A stretch of 64,000 nt of DNA from an uncultured Methylococcaceae bacterium (GCA_903859815.1 CAIOOA010000186.1:1-64000); one strand, 5' to 3'; positions 29,189-38,769 are shown, numbered from the stretch's first letter. The notes: generated by a model from the letters alone, not told the origin. Numbers and translations are program-made.

Positions 29189-29877
29189 AACTCCTCTCCT
29201 TAGAAACCTCCACCGAAGCTTGTTCCGCCGCTTTGTTAATAGACGGCGAAATTTCCGAACGTTACCAATTGGCTCCGCAACAGCATAACAAGCTGATATT
29301 GCCGATGATCGAATCCCTGCTGGATGAAGCCGGGTTAAGCTTAAAGCAACTGGATGCGCTGGCCTTCGGGCGCGGGCCGGGTTCGTTCACTGGGGTGCGG
29401 ATTGCCGCCGGGGTCGTGCAAGGCTTGGCGTTTGGCGCGGATTTGCCAGTCGCGCCGGTGTCCACCTTGGCGGCATTGGCTCAGGAAGCCTTCAATGAGA
29501 CAGAAGGCCAATTTGCCTTTCCCTGCCTTGATGCGCGCATGGGGGAAGTGTATTGGGGAGTGTACCGGCGAGGCGAAAATGGTTTGGCCGAATTGCTAGG
29601 CCATGAAGCCGTGGCCGATGCCGGAGCCGTTGAGTTTCCAAAAGAGGCTGTCGGTTATGCGATAGGCAGCGGTTGGGGGACTTATGAAGCAGTTTTACGC
29701 GAACATTTAGGAAGGGAAAACTTACATGGCATTTTAGCGGATCGCTTTCCTCGCGCCCGTTGGATTGCTGTGCTGGGCGAAGAGGTATTCAAGCGGGGAG
29801 AATGTGTCACTGCGGAAGATGCACAGCCCGTTTATCTGCGGGACAAGGTGGCGAAGAAAAAGGGCGGAGGATATTGA
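29185..29877 (+). CDS. tsaB: tRNA threonylcarbamoyladenosine biosynthesis protein
   Basis: A 230-residue ASKHA-fold protein, the TsaB partner that binds TsaD and TsaE in the t6A tRNA modification pathway. The family start LLSLETSTEACSAAL and the GRGPGSFTGVRIAAGVVQGLA block are clear. Start ATG overlaps the ParA stop by 4 bp (ATGA). Its usual neighbour yoaA lies upstream, now 4.3 kb away. Confidence 0.95.
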   Translation: MKLLSLETSTEACSAALLIDGEISERYQLAPQQHNKLILPMIESLLDEAGLSLKQLDALAFGRGPGSFTGVRIAAGVVQGLAFGADLPVAPVSTLAALAQEAFNETEGQFAFPCLDARMGEVYWGVYRRGENGLAELLGHEAVADAGAVEFPKEAVGYAIGSGWGTYEAVLREHLGRENLHGILADRFPRARWIAVLGEEVFKRGECVTAEDAQPVYLRDKVAKKKGGGY

Positions 29878-29906
29878 CTGCTGAATTTAGATGGCAACCT
29901 GATTGT

Positions 29907-31448
29907 CTACAAGCCCTTGATGCCCCTTTCAATCTCCCCCTGCTTGCGCAATTCCCGTTTGAGTATTTTGCCGGTGGCATTTTTTGGTAATTCCGCCAAA
30001 ATGTGAATTTTGCGGGGAACTTGGTGACTACCCAAATGCTGGCGGCAATAAGTGCGAATATCGGCTTCGGTCGTCTCGGAACCAGAAATCAAGGAGACAT
30101 AAGCCACTGGGATTTCCCCATGCAGTTCGTTGGGTTCTCCCACCACGGCAGCTTCGTTGATAGGTGCGAAACGGTATAGGGATTCTTCAATCATTCTTGG
30201 GTATACATTCATGCCGTTGACGATGACTAAGTCCTTTTTACGATCCACGATAGAAAAATAACCGTCTTCGTCCTCCGTACCCATATCGCCGGTCAAAAAC
30301 CAACTTTCACGAAACGATTCGGCAGTTTCTTCAGGCAGATTCCAATATCCTTTCATGACGTTCGACCCGCGCACGGCAATTTCCCCCACTTCGCCAATGG
30401 GCAAGGATTCCACACCTTGTTCGCCGATGATGCGCATTTCTACGTTGGGTATTGGCAAACCCACTGTCCCAGGTTTGCTCAAACCGCCGACCGGATTCAC
30501 GCAGGTGACCGGGCCACATTCGGTGGGGCCGTCACCTTCGTAGATTCTCTTGCCGAACATAGCCTCGAAGCGTTTCAACACTTCCACTGGCAATGCCGCG
30601 CCCCCGGAAATGCAAAAGCGCAAGGATTCCATCCATTGCACCCGTTCCGGCTTGAGTCGTAGCAACACCGTAAACATGCTAGGCACACCGAGAAACAGGG
30701 TGGCCTGGGTTTCATGAATGGTTTTGGCGACCAGTTCCGGCTCAAAGCGGGGTAGAGGCGCGATGGTGCATCCGTAAAGCAAAGGCGTCAGTAGCCCCAC
30801 AGTAGCGGCGAAAGCATGAAACATGGGTAAAACGACCAGCACGGTGTCTTCGCCGGGTCGCCACTTCATGGCCTCCTGCACACTAGCCACATTGGCAAGT
30901 AGATTGCCGTGCGTCAGCATCGCGCCTTTGGGTTTTCCAGTTGTGCCGGAGGTGTAAAGAATGACCGCAAGGTCGTCTTGCGGATTAAACTCGATTGCAG
31001 GCGACGGCTCGTCCGTGCCAACAATTTCGCTCCAAGCCCTAGCGCCTTCAACATCACCACCCATGCTCAAGGAAAAAGCCAAGCTTTCAACCGATTTTTT
31101 CAACAACGTGGCTTGTTCTGCAAAAGCCGCGTGAAATACCAAACCTTTGGCCCCAGCATCGGTCAGAATGAAAGCCATTTCACTGGTGTTGATCAGCAGA
31201 TTGATCGGGACGACAGTCGCCCCTGCCTTGATGATGCCTAAATAGGCGATGACAAAAAACGGGCTATTCATGCAATACAAGCCAATCCTGTCCCCTTTGG
31301 CAACCCCAAGCCTTGCCAATGCAGCGGCAAACTGACTGGATTGTGCGTCCAATGCCTGATAATCCAGTTTATTACCGTCTACAATGACCGCCGTCCGTCC
31401 TGCGTATTGGCTTACGGCTGCTCTAAAAGCGTGGGCAAGTGATTGCAT
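29907..31448 (-). CDS. Long-chain fatty-acid/acyl-CoA ligase family protein
   Basis: A 513-residue AMP-forming adenylate enzyme. The P-loop LYTSGTTGKPKGAMLTH is near residues 170-186, the YEGDGPTECGP motif near 305 and the C-terminal GKILKRELR with the catalytic Lys near 495. It activates a carboxylate to acyl-AMP and then to the CoA ester. FadD-like and other acyl-CoA ligases cannot be separated here, so the substrate chain length is inference. Convergent with tsaB. Confidence 0.88.
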   Translation of the reverse strand: MQSLAHAFRAAVSQYAGRTAVIVDGNKLDYQALDAQSSQFAAALARLGVAKGDRIGLYCMNSPFFVIAYLGIIKAGATVVPINLLINTSEMAFILTDAGAKGLVFHAAFAEQATLLKKSVESLAFSLSMGGDVEGARAWSEIVGTDEPSPAIEFNPQDDLAVILYTSGTTGKPKGAMLTHGNLLANVASVQEAMKWRPGEDTVLVVLPMFHAFAATVGLLTPLLYGCTIAPLPRFEPELVAKTIHETQATLFLGVPSMFTVLLRLKPERVQWMESLRFCISGGAALPVEVLKRFEAMFGKRIYEGDGPTECGPVTCVNPVGGLSKPGTVGLPIPNVEMRIIGEQGVESLPIGEVGEIAVRGSNVMKGYWNLPEETAESFRESWFLTGDMGTEDEDGYFSIVDRKKDLVIVNGMNVYPRMIEESLYRFAPINEAAVVGEPNELHGEIPVAYVSLISGSETTEADIRTYCRQHLGSHQVPRKIHILAELPKNATGKILKRELRKQGEIERGIKGL

Positions 31449-31506
31449 GACAGTGCCTCATTGATGGATTGCCGATTAGTGTTAGCCGCTTTGTCGCGGC
31501 TAAGCT

Positions 31507-31905
31507 TTAATTGATCACGTTATGACCGCGACCCCGCATACAGTTGTTATAAGCGCGCTTGTAATTGTTGTCCGCATCCATGCCTTGCGTGGCGCCTCCA
31601 CCAATGCCACCGATGGCCGCCCCTGCCGCCGCACCGGTCGCCGGATTGCCCCAAATCGCACCCATGGCCGCACCACCCGCCGCGCCGACTAATGCGCCCA
31701 CGCCAGCCCCCTTCAAGGTATCAGTGCCAAAACTACCCGCTTGCTTGGCAAGATTGCCACATTCAGCCTCGTCTTGCTGTAGACGGCCAATGTTAGGGTC
31801 ATTGTAAGGATCGACTGTCGGCTGATAACCTCCGTAGGTTGCGCAACCATTGGCGATCAGTGTTACGACTGCAATCAAACCCACAACCATCAATTTGTTG
31901 AACAT
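31507..31905 (-). CDS. Glycine-zipper envelope protein
   Basis: About 132 residues with a hydrophobic signal segment ending near Cys20 (LIANGC, an imperfect lipobox). It has a central glycine-zipper stretch (GVGALVGAAGGAAMGAIW...GAAAGAAIGGIGGG) of the kind that inserts in or packs against membranes. I chose the ATG at 31905 because AGGAGA lies upstream; an earlier in-frame ATG would extend it by seven residues. Function unknown. Confidence 0.72.
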   Translation of the reverse strand: MFNKLMVVGLIAVVTLIANGCATYGGYQPTVDPYNDPNIGRLQQDEAECGNLAKQAGSFGTDTLKGAGVGALVGAAGGAAMGAIWGNPATGAAAGAAIGGIGGGATQGMDADNNYKRAYNNCMRGRGHNVIN

Positions 31906-32016
31906 GTCTCTATCTCCTGGCATCAAAAAAGTTAAAGGATTTGCAAATTCAACCTTAATCCTGTGAATCTCGCAAACTATGACACCCTCAACTTAAAATT
32001 GACTTAAAAGCCTTAA

Positions 32017-32406
32017 TCACCAACTTCCTTTCTGGATAAATTCAATTTTGTAGCCGTCGGGGTCTTCCACAAATGCGATCACCGTGGTTCCATGCATCAT
32101 CGGGCCCGCCTCGCGAGTGACTTTGCCGCCGCGTTGCTTAACCATTTCACAGGCTTTATAAGCGTCGTCCACTTCCAAGGCAACATGACCGAAACCCTTG
32201 CCTAAGTCATATTTATCCACATCCCAATTGTGGGTCAATTCCAGCACAGCCCCTTCTTTTTCATCCTGATATCCGACAAAGGCCAAGGTGAACTTGCCGT
32301 CAGGATAATCATCACGGCGCAGCAGTTTCATGCCTAGCACCTCGGTGTAAAATGCGATGGACTGGTCAAGATTGCCCACCCGTAACATGGTATGAAGTAT
32401 TCGCAT
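32017..32406 (-). CDS. gloA: Lactoylglutathione lyase (glyoxalase I)
   Basis: A 129-residue VOC-fold metalloenzyme converting the methylglyoxal-glutathione hemithioacetal to lactoylglutathione. It shows the family start [28 protein letters not shown], the central LELTHNW (metal Glu), [11 protein letters not shown] (His) and the terminal [13 protein letters not shown]. Its partner hydrolase could be the GloB-like gene at 834-1478. It is transcribed in the same direction as glmM, 41 bp downstream of it. Confidence 0.93.
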   Translation of the reverse strand: MRILHTMLRVGNLDQSIAFYTEVLGMKLLRRDDYPDGKFTLAFVGYQDEKEGAVLELTHNWDVDKYDLGKGFGHVALEVDDAYKACEMVKQRGGKVTREAGPMMHGTTVIAFVEDPDGYKIEFIQKGSW

Positions 32407-32446
32407 TGGTTTAACCCTCCAACATTAAATTGCCCGTTTAACTTTA

Positions 32447-33790
32447 TCAAGCCGCGAGGGCTTCGCTTACCGCATCGGCTAGCCGTTTCGCCAAGCTTTC
32501 CACTTGATCGGCCTCCCTTCCCTCCACCATGACCCGGATCAGTGGCTCGGTGCCGGATGAACGCAGCAATACCCGGCCTGACTCCCCTAATTCATGTTCC
32601 ACTTCGGATTTGACCATCATGATGGAGGCCATTTCATCGATGTTGACTTTTTCACGGATATTCACATTAATCAGTTTCTGTGGATATTTTTCCATGCCTT
32701 GCTTAAGTTCGCTGAGCGTCTTGCCAGACTGCCTCATTTCCGTCATGACCTGAAGGGCGGCAACGATGCCGTCTCCCGTGCTGGTGCGATCCCGGCAAAT
32801 GATATGGCCGGAACTTTCACCGCCCAACACGCTTTCATACTGCAACATCATCTCCATGACATAGCGGTCACCGACAGCCGCCCGCTTGAGTACCACACCC
32901 AAGTCTTCCAAGGCATGCTCCATGCCCAAATTGCTCATCAGCGTACCGACCACCGGGCCTCGTAAATGCCCCGCATTCAAGCGGGCGCGGGCAATGATAT
33001 AGACTAACTCGTCACCATCCACAATGACTCCATGTTCGTCGACCATGATTAGACGATCCCCGTCACCGTCCAGTGCGATGCCAAAATCAGCCCGTTCGGC
33101 CAATACGGTTTGCCTTAACTTTTCTGGCTTAGTGGCCCCCACACCTTCATTGATATTCAAGCCATCGGGTTGCGTACCAATCTTGATGACCTCGGCCCCC
33201 AGTTCACGGAACACCGGAGGCGCAACATGGTAGGTGGAGCCGTGGGCGCAATCCACAACGATCTTATAGCCGTTGAAGTCTAAATTTGAAGGAACGGTGG
33301 ATTTGCAAAATTCAATATAGCGACCCGCCGCATCTTCAATGCGAGTCGCCTTGCCTAGGCGCGAAGACTCCACGGTCGTCATCGGCAAACCCAGTTGCTC
33401 CTCGATTTTGCACTCGATCTCATCGGGCAATTTCATGCCGTCTTGAGAAAAAAACTTGATGCCGTTGTCATAATAGGGATTGTGGGAAGCACTGATGACG
33501 ATGCCTGCCCGGGCGCGAAAGGTGCGCGTGAGATAGGCAATCGCCGGTGTCGGCATGGGTCCCAGCAATTGCGTGTTCACCCCGGCAGCGGACAGCCCGG
33601 CTTCTAGTGCCGACTCGAACATGTAACCGGAAATGCGCGTATCTTTGCCAATCAAGACATTATGTTGCGAGCCTTCTCGCGAAAACACCCTGCCTGCGGC
33701 CCAGCCCAGCTTTAACATAAAGTCGGGGGTGATGGGATACTCGCCCACCCGTCCTCTTACGCCGTCGGTGCCGAAAAACTCTTTATTCAC
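32447..33790 (-). CDS. glmM: Phosphoglucosamine mutase
   Basis: A 447-residue enzyme interconverting glucosamine-6-P and glucosamine-1-P for peptidoglycan and LPS precursors. The active-site serine is in [15 protein letters not shown] (about residue 102), the metal motif DGDGDRL near 243, and the phosphate loop [12 protein letters not shown] near the C-terminus. Length is standard. Confidence 0.96.
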   Translation of the reverse strand: MNKEFFGTDGVRGRVGEYPITPDFMLKLGWAAGRVFSREGSQHNVLIGKDTRISGYMFESALEAGLSAAGVNTQLLGPMPTPAIAYLTRTFRARAGIVISASHNPYYDNGIKFFSQDGMKLPDEIECKIEEQLGLPMTTVESSRLGKATRIEDAAGRYIEFCKSTVPSNLDFNGYKIVVDCAHGSTYHVAPPVFRELGAEVIKIGTQPDGLNINEGVGATKPEKLRQTVLAERADFGIALDGDGDRLIMVDEHGVIVDGDELVYIIARARLNAGHLRGPVVGTLMSNLGMEHALEDLGVVLKRAAVGDRYVMEMMLQYESVLGGESSGHIICRDRTSTGDGIVAALQVMTEMRQSGKTLSELKQGMEKYPQKLINVNIREKVNIDEMASIMMVKSEVEHELGESGRVLLRSSGTEPLIRVMVEGREADQVESLAKRLADAVSEALAA

Positions 33791-33909
33791 TAATCAAATC
33801 TCCGCTCAAAATTCGGGTCTATTTTAACTGCGGTCCACGCCTTTGCATTGCCGTCCCCACACTTGACCGTCTATTGTAACCCAATTCAAGCTATTGGCTG
33901 ATTCAGAAG

Positions 33910-34136
33910 TCCCTCACTTCAGCAATTCTCATTATGAGGTAAAGATCTGACAAGTAACCCGTCATTCCTGCCGGGAAGCAGGAATCCAGTCACAGGGACG
34001 TGAAACTAGGATTTGCCAGTAATGCTTAATCAGACACTTATGCACCGACAAGTTACCATCCATGGCGCTGGATTCCGGCAGTCCATGCCGGAATGACGGC
34101 GTTTTAGCCAAAATGAGAATTGCTGTCCCTCACTTC
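33910..34136. mobile_element. MITE-like element with flanking direct repeats
   Basis: A 205 bp element (33921-34125) is bounded by inverted ends AGCAATTCTCATT and AATGAGAATTGCT. Inside is a second inverted pair with the common CGTCATTCC/GGAATGACG motif (33960 and 34089). An 11 bp direct repeat, TCCCTCACTTC, lies immediately outside on both sides (33910-33920, 34126-34136), as expected for a target-site duplication. It carries no gene and fills most of the glmM to DUF2959 gap. Confidence 0.7.
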
Positions 34137-34178
34137 GCGTAGAATACACAACTACACCCCATTCATTTTTTTCCAGCC

Positions 34179-34865
34179 ATGCCCAAGCAAGATTACAAAC
34201 ACGATAGTTCCAACAGCTTGCTCGCTCCTCTCATTCGAATGCTGAGCGCCCGCTTTCAACGCTTTTATTTTCGTGCCGTCGAATCCGTGGGCCACCATAA
34301 GCGCGACATACTGGTGACTCGTGTGGAAACCGCCCGTGATGGACTGGAGGAGGCCAAGGCACAATTCCAGACCGCCTTGGAAAAATTCAGTGAGTTGACG
34401 GAGTTCGATGGCGGCTCCTTGGAAGATGTCTACCGTCAACTCAAGGTCGAATTCGATTACAGCAAATCCAAGGCTTTGGCGGTGTCCGACCGCATTGATG
34501 CCGTGCAAGAAGTGGCCGAGGCGCTGTTTGCCGAATGGGAAGACGAATTGGATCAATACACCAACCGCAGCCTACGTAACACCAGCCGGATGAAACTGAA
34601 GCAGACTCAGCAAATGTATGGGCAATTACTGTCCGCCATGCGCAGGGCTGAAAACAAGATAGGGCCAGTGCTTGGCGTCTTCCAAGACCAAGTCTTGTTC
34701 CTCAAACACAACCTCAACGCCCAAGCCATTGCCCATTTGGAAAGCGAACTGGTTACCCTGACCATTGGTGTGTCAGGTTTGATCACGGCCATGGAGCGAT
34801 CCATCGACCGTGCCAATGTGTTCATGCAAAATATTGGTGGGCAGAAAGCCCTGCCCTTGGAATGA
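34179..34865 (+). CDS. DUF2959-family protein
   Basis: A 228-residue, almost entirely helical protein of the DUF2959 type. An opening RAVESVGHHKRDILVTRVE block is followed by long coiled-coil-forming helices, with RMKLKQTQQMYGQLLSAM in the middle. No catalytic motif is visible and no signal peptide is clear. Function unestablished for the family. The ATG lies 43 bp after the MITE's right direct repeat. Confidence 0.8.
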   Translation: MPKQDYKHDSSNSLLAPLIRMLSARFQRFYFRAVESVGHHKRDILVTRVETARDGLEEAKAQFQTALEKFSELTEFDGGSLEDVYRQLKVEFDYSKSKALAVSDRIDAVQEVAEALFAEWEDELDQYTNRSLRNTSRMKLKQTQQMYGQLLSAMRRAENKIGPVLGVFQDQVLFLKHNLNAQAIAHLESELVTLTIGVSGLITAMERSIDRANVFMQNIGGQKALPLE

Positions 34866-34899
34866 TGACATTTTTTTGCTTTCTCTCTCGGACTCGATC

Positions 34900-35361
34900 A
34901 TGAAGTACCCTGCATTGTTTGGAATCGGCTTGCTCATGCTGCCTTGTCTTGCCCAAGGGAATGCGCACACTGGAATCGACAAGACTATTTCCTGCCACTA
35001 TGGACAAAAGAACCCCATGGTAAGCGGCGAGGCAAAACTGAGCTTTAAGAATAAAACGATCCATCGAATTTGGTTTAACAGCTATTTTCCCGGCGGAATG
35101 GGGCAATTAGGATTTATTTGTCACATTGACATAAAACGTGGAGACAAGGCTTACGCTTGGCAAGATAACGACTTGGGACTCACCGTCACCGCCATGGAAA
35201 CTGGCGACATTCTGCAACTTAAACACGACAAGAAAGGCTATTGGCTGGACTTTGCCAAATTTAAAACCCTGTCCAAGTATTGTGGGGCGGGGGCCGATTT
35301 ACCATTGGATGTATTCATTCCATTATCGGGCAAGCTTTGTAAAATCCGACTATCGGAGTAA
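34900..35361 (+). CDS. Secreted protein of unknown function
   Basis: 153 residues. The signal peptide (MKYPALFGIGLLMLPCLAQG) is followed by a mature part rich in Lys, Gly and aromatic residues with four Cys (ISCHYG, GFICHI, KYCG, KLCKI) that could form two disulfides. I recognise no domain. A possible longer start at 34810 overlaps the upstream gene; I prefer 34900 because of the signal peptide. Confidence 0.6.
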   Translation: MKYPALFGIGLLMLPCLAQGNAHTGIDKTISCHYGQKNPMVSGEAKLSFKNKTIHRIWFNSYFPGGMGQLGFICHIDIKRGDKAYAWQDNDLGLTVTAMETGDILQLKHDKKGYWLDFAKFKTLSKYCGAGADLPLDVFIPLSGKLCKIRLSE

Positions 35362-35366
35362 ATGAC

Positions 35367-35444
35367 GGAGCGTCAAAGCTTGCTTTGACCTCAGAACAGA
35401 AAGCAATAGCTTGTTTTGCCTGTCAAAGCAAGCTTTGACGCTCC
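35367..35444. repeat. MITE-like palindromic element, family copy 2
   Basis: Perfect 23 bp arms at 35367-35389 and 35422-35444 match the arms of the element at 647-728. It lies 6 bp after a stop and 26 bp before the end of umuC. Confidence 0.75.
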
Positions 35445-35469
35445 AACCTTGGATTACCTCTGTTTCACA

Positions 35470-36756
35470 TTATGCGGAAACCACGGGCAATTCATCCCAG
35501 CGTGTGGTGTAGCAAGGCGACTTGTAGTCGGCCTTAAGCTTCCAGCGTTGCTGCAAACCCTCACCCGCCAAGCGCAAAGCACCCTTGCCCATGCGGCAGT
35601 TGACTTCGTCCAAGGTTTTCATCAAGCGCTTGCGCCTCTCCACTGCTTCGGTTTCCGGTTCGTCGAACAATTGCAGTTGGCGGCTTCTGGCAGAATCCAA
35701 TTCCAACAACATGATCCCCGCCTTTTGGTAACGGTAGCCGGGCCGGTAAAGCTGTTCCAGCCCGAACAAGGCAGCTTTCACCAAGGCCAAGGTATCGCTA
35801 GTGGGTGATAGCATCGGCACGGTCAATCCGGCCTGATATTGAGGCTCGTTGGTCTTGAAGCGGTTAGTGTTCAAAAACACATGAATGGCTCCGGCAACCG
35901 ACTGTTGTCCGCGCAGTTTCTCGGCAGCCCGCGCAGTATAAGCCATGACAGCTTCACGCAATTCTTCCACCCTGAGAACCAGCTTGCCAAAAGACCGCGA
36001 ACACATGATTTGTTGCTTGGGCGGGTTGACCTCTTCCAATGCCAAGCAGGATTCCCCGCGCAGTTCGCGTAGTGTGCGCTCCAAAGTCACCCCAAACTCC
36101 CGGCGCAAGATTTTCGGGTCGGACTCGCGCAACGCCAACACGTTGGCGATACCGCGTCGATTCAAGCGAGCGGTGATGCGTCCGCCCACACCCCAAACCT
36201 CACCCACGTCTATGCTTTCCAGCAAGACCGATTGTTCCGAAGTAGCCAGCAAGCCATAATCAAACACGCCGTCGTATTGCGGCCTTTTTTTGGCGACATG
36301 GTTGGCGAGTTTCGCCAAGGTCTTGGTCGGGCCTATGCCCACACACACCGGCAAGCCCACCCAACGGCTAATCTTGGTGCGGATGGTTTGACCGTAGCCT
36401 GTCAGATCAACCTGAGTGAATCCAGTCAAATCCAAGAAACACTCGTCAATGCTGTAAATTTCCTGCCGTGGGCTGAAACCGGCAAGGATGCCCATGACCC
36501 GGTTGGACATGTCGGCATACAGCGTGTAATTGCTGGAACGGGCGATGATGCCATGGCGCTCGGCCAATTCCTGCAACTGGAACCAAGGCGCACCCATTTT
36601 CACCCCCAGCGCCTTGACCTCGTTGGAGCGGGCCACGCAACAGCCGTCGTTATTGGACAAGACCACCACGGGTCTCCCTTCCAGCGACGGGTCGAATACT
36701 CGCTCGCAGGAAACGTAAAAGTTGTTGCAGTCAATGAGGGCGAAGTTTTGGGGCAT
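35470..36756 (-). CDS. umuC: Y-family DNA polymerase V catalytic subunit
   Basis: A 428-residue translesion polymerase. The catalytic carboxylates are in [11 protein letters not shown] and [12 protein letters not shown], and the palm/finger region ([30 protein letters not shown]) and HhH motifs follow. A beta-clamp-binding QLQLF is near residue 360. Polymerase V works as UmuD'2C with RecA and is mutagenic. umuC normally follows umuD in one operon. Here umuD is 5.1 kb upstream at 41880-42305, so umuC needs a new promoter or read-through across the cassette block. Confidence 0.95.
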   Translation of the reverse strand: MPQNFALIDCNNFYVSCERVFDPSLEGRPVVVLSNNDGCCVARSNEVKALGVKMGAPWFQLQELAERHGIIARSSNYTLYADMSNRVMGILAGFSPRQEIYSIDECFLDLTGFTQVDLTGYGQTIRTKISRWVGLPVCVGIGPTKTLAKLANHVAKKRPQYDGVFDYGLLATSEQSVLLESIDVGEVWGVGGRITARLNRRGIANVLALRESDPKILRREFGVTLERTLRELRGESCLALEEVNPPKQQIMCSRSFGKLVLRVEELREAVMAYTARAAEKLRGQQSVAGAIHVFLNTNRFKTNEPQYQAGLTVPMLSPTSDTLALVKAALFGLEQLYRPGYRYQKAGIMLLELDSARSRQLQLFDEPETEAVERRKRLMKTLDEVNCRMGKGALRLAGEGLQQRWKLKADYKSPCYTTRWDELPVVSA

Positions 36757-36784
36757 TAGCGATTCTTATACGATTTTATCGACA

Positions 36785-36922
36785 ACACTACCGCCTTTTC
36801 ACCGTGACCCTATCGACCGGATACTGATTGCCCAATCGCATAATCATCAATGTCACTTATTGACGGTTGATGACAAGATTGCCGGGTATCAAATGCCTTA
36901 TATGATACTTGCAAAAGCCTAA
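36785..36922 (+). pseudogene. VapC-type PIN toxin, C-terminal remnant
   Basis: About 46 residues in an open frame match the end of VapC-type PIN toxins: LPPFHRDPIDRILIAQS, then HLLTVDDKI. The N-terminal two thirds, including the first active-site Asp, and any partner antitoxin are missing. The frame overlaps the umuC upstream region on the opposite strand. It is most likely a fragment left by deletion. Confidence 0.55.
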
Positions 36923-37014
36923 ACCTTGAAATGGAGTGATGCGGAACTAAGAGCCATAAGATGCACCGACGAAGAAAACACATCGGTCGCAATTGCAGTG
37001 TGCACACGTTCATG

Positions 37015-37090
37015 GCACTTCGCCACCCCGCGAAACCTGAAAACACCAAGCCGCTATGTGGCGCGGGTACGCTGGAATGGTTCGTTAGGC
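37015..37090 (-). other. attC-like site after the Fic gene
   Basis: On the minus strand it begins with the attC core GCCTAAC (37090-37084), which contains the TAA stop of the fic gene. That is how cassette genes often end. It continues with an imperfect palindrome that is clearly homologous to the site at 38257-38352 (shared AGCGGCTTGGTGTTTTC and GCGGGGTGGCG-type blocks). The distal GTTRRRY core is degenerate or lost. Confidence 0.5.
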
Positions 37091-37681
37091 GCGGCTAAGT
37101 ATTCGCATAAAGATATTGGTTAGGCTTTGGTATTGAACGTTAAAGCCATCTATGTTCGCTTTAATCCACTCGTCTTGAGAAATTAATGACCAATCCAAAA
37201 CGTAACCATTGTAAGCCGCTAAATGTTCAAAAAACAAACGCTGAACACGCCCATTTCCTTCTCTAAATGGGTGTATAACGTTGAATTCTGCATAATATTC
37301 CGCAAGCTTTTTGGCAAATTCATTGCCAGCCACATTTTTCAAATATTTTTCTGTTTTCAGTTGGCTAAATATCTTTTCAATTTCTGGAATTATTCGGTAA
37401 GCAGTGCAGAATCTTGTCCCTCCTTTTGAGATATCAACATCGCGAGTTTTACCAGCCCACTCATAAAGCTCAGAGAACAAAGTTAAATGCAAATTTTTGA
37501 AGTATTCTATATTATAGGGTGGATCAGAATAGCTAATATTTCTGATTGATACCGATGTTATTTCTCGCTCTGCATTTTCTAAAATACTTTCATCCTTTAT
37601 GTTAAGTTTATTTTTCAGTACTGAAGTGCCGGGGTAGCAATAATAATCGTTGCCTGTATCATATTTATCCACTTGTATCAC
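37085..37681 (-). CDS. Fic-domain AMP-transferase-type toxin
   Basis: 198 residues. The N-terminal YCYPGTSVLKNKL block and the full catalytic motif HPFREGNGRVQR (residues 137-148) are present, with the flap region SKGGTRFCTAYRI near 85-97. Fic proteins transfer AMP or other nucleotidyl groups to hydroxyl side chains of targets. The GTG start lies in a GTGA overlap with the stop of the upstream antitoxin-like gene. This is the arrangement of class I Fic modules, where a separate protein holds the inhibitory motif. The stop lies in an attC-like core, making this a probable integron cassette. Confidence 0.85.
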   Translation of the reverse strand: MIQVDKYDTGNDYYCYPGTSVLKNKLNIKDESILENAEREITSVSIRNISYSDPPYNIEYFKNLHLTLFSELYEWAGKTRDVDISKGGTRFCTAYRIIPEIEKIFSQLKTEKYLKNVAGNEFAKKLAEYYAEFNVIHPFREGNGRVQRLFFEHLAAYNGYVLDWSLISQDEWIKANIDGFNVQYQSLTNIFMRILSRA

Positions 37682-38193
37682 CGGAACCGATATTTTTTAA
37701 GAACTTCTTCCATACTTCTTGATACCAAATTCTCGCTGATTTGTATCCCTTCCAGTTTGGAACTGCTAATAAAATTTCTAATTTTATTTTTCTCAAACAA
37801 CTCGTGCCTATTGGTCGAGTCACACCCATTAAATGCCTTAAATATCATGCTTAACTTGAGCTTTAAGCCTTTCCAGCTACTAGCCTTTATTTGAAACGAG
37901 AAAATGTTAGAGACTTTCTTTTTGACCTCAGAGAAACACCCAATCTCTTTAATATATTCTTCTTCTTCAAGAATACGGGTTATAAAATCATAATTTCTGT
38001 TAATACATGTCGATATTTCTTTAATTTTATTGAACAGTTGCACCCATCCATTAGCTCTAAGGGGCAAGCCAATAGTTTTATCAATGCCTAATTTTACTTC
38101 TCTATAGGCACCAATGGCCTTTAGGCTATCTATGTCGTTGATATGGCTGAGAGGAGGTATTCTTAAATCGCTGGAAATACATATTTTATTCAT
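37678..38193 (-). CDS. Probable Fic antitoxin with unusual long N-terminal domain
   Basis: 171 residues. The C-terminal 30 residues look like VbhA/YhfG-type Fic antitoxins: SSKLEGIQIS has the (S/T)xxxE(G/N) inhibitory motif at Ser144-Glu148-Gly149, followed by a helix (SMEEVLKKY). The Glu would block the ATP gamma-phosphate position in the partner. Known antitoxins of this class are about 50-70 residues; here 110-140 extra N-terminal residues of unknown fold precede it. The stop overlaps the Fic GTG. Confidence 0.65.
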   Translation of the reverse strand: MNKICISSDLRIPPLSHINDIDSLKAIGAYREVKLGIDKTIGLPLRANGWVQLFNKIKEISTCINRNYDFITRILEEEEYIKEIGCFSEVKKKVSNIFSFQIKASSWKGLKLKLSMIFKAFNGCDSTNRHELFEKNKIRNFISSSKLEGIQISENLVSRSMEEVLKKYRFR

Positions 38194-38256
38194 TTTATGG
38201 CTCGAAAACGGTCAAGCAAAATTAGTTGGCTAAAGCTTCAATACTACATTGCAAGA

Positions 38257-38352
38257 GTCTAACGCTCACGATCAGCGTCCCGCACCACCCCACAGAACTT
38301 GAAAATACCAAGTCGCTTCGTGGTGCGGGTGCAATTGAACGCAATAATAGAC
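38257..38352 (-). other. attC-like recombination site, 96 bp
   Basis: On the minus strand the site runs from a degenerate core GTCTATT at 38352-38346, which overlaps the upstream gene's TAG, to a perfect GTTAGAC core at 38263-38257. A 10 bp perfect stem CCCGCACCAC/GTGGTGCGGG encloses a CTTG...CAAG loop. Length, symmetry and terminal cores fit integron attC sites. Confidence 0.65.
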
Positions 38353-38549
38353 TAGGGTTCAGCAACTTCTAACTTGTTTATATTTAGAGACTTCAAAAGC
38401 AATTTAGGCCCAGGATTTAATTTAATGCGACTTGACTCTCTTTCTTTTTTCCTTAGTGCCTCTACAATTCGGTTTAGGTCATTTCCATACCGTGCAGCGT
38501 GTTCTTTTCTATAGCGACGGACTTCATCAACGATTGGGTCGTTAATCAT
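38352..38549 (-). CDS. Antitoxin-like protein of a PIN-type module
   Basis: 65 residues. The start NDPIVDEVRRYRKEHAARYGNDLNRIVEALRKKER is the standard pattern of small antitoxins encoded beside PIN-domain toxins. It overlaps the end of the PIN-like gene by 8 bp. The C-terminus is longer than usual, running into the attC-like core. Confidence 0.7.
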   Translation of the reverse strand: MINDPIVDEVRRYRKEHAARYGNDLNRIVEALRKKERESSRIKLNPGPKLLLKSLNINKLEVAEP

Positions 38550-38769
38550 CTGACATTCCTCCTAACTCTTTGGGTGAACATAACTGTGGACATACATAAC
38601 CGCAGGATTCCACAAGCCGTGTAATAGCCGCCTTTGTCTCAGCGTTATTTATGTGCTTAAAGTTCCAAGTGAGCAAAAAATCCGCTTCTTGTGCGTCCGC
38701 AGAAACGCGGTGTTGTGTTTGGTCATCATTGGGACGATTGAAACAGCACATATCCAGATAGATTCGCAT
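38542..38769 (-). pseudogene. PIN-domain toxin with large internal deletion
   Basis: 75 residues that join the family N-terminus (MRIYLDMCCFNRPNDDQTQHR, first active-site Asp) directly to a family C-terminus (ADFLLTWNFKHINNAE...CSPKELGG). Complete members are about 150 residues. The central region with the remaining acidic active-site residues is missing, yet the frame is kept. The product is probably inactive, or binds the antitoxin only. Confidence 0.6.

Noticed and set aside
36232-36759. 175-residue plus-strand ORF opposite umuC
   Set aside because: Antisense to conserved polymerase sequence; no motif or ribosome site.
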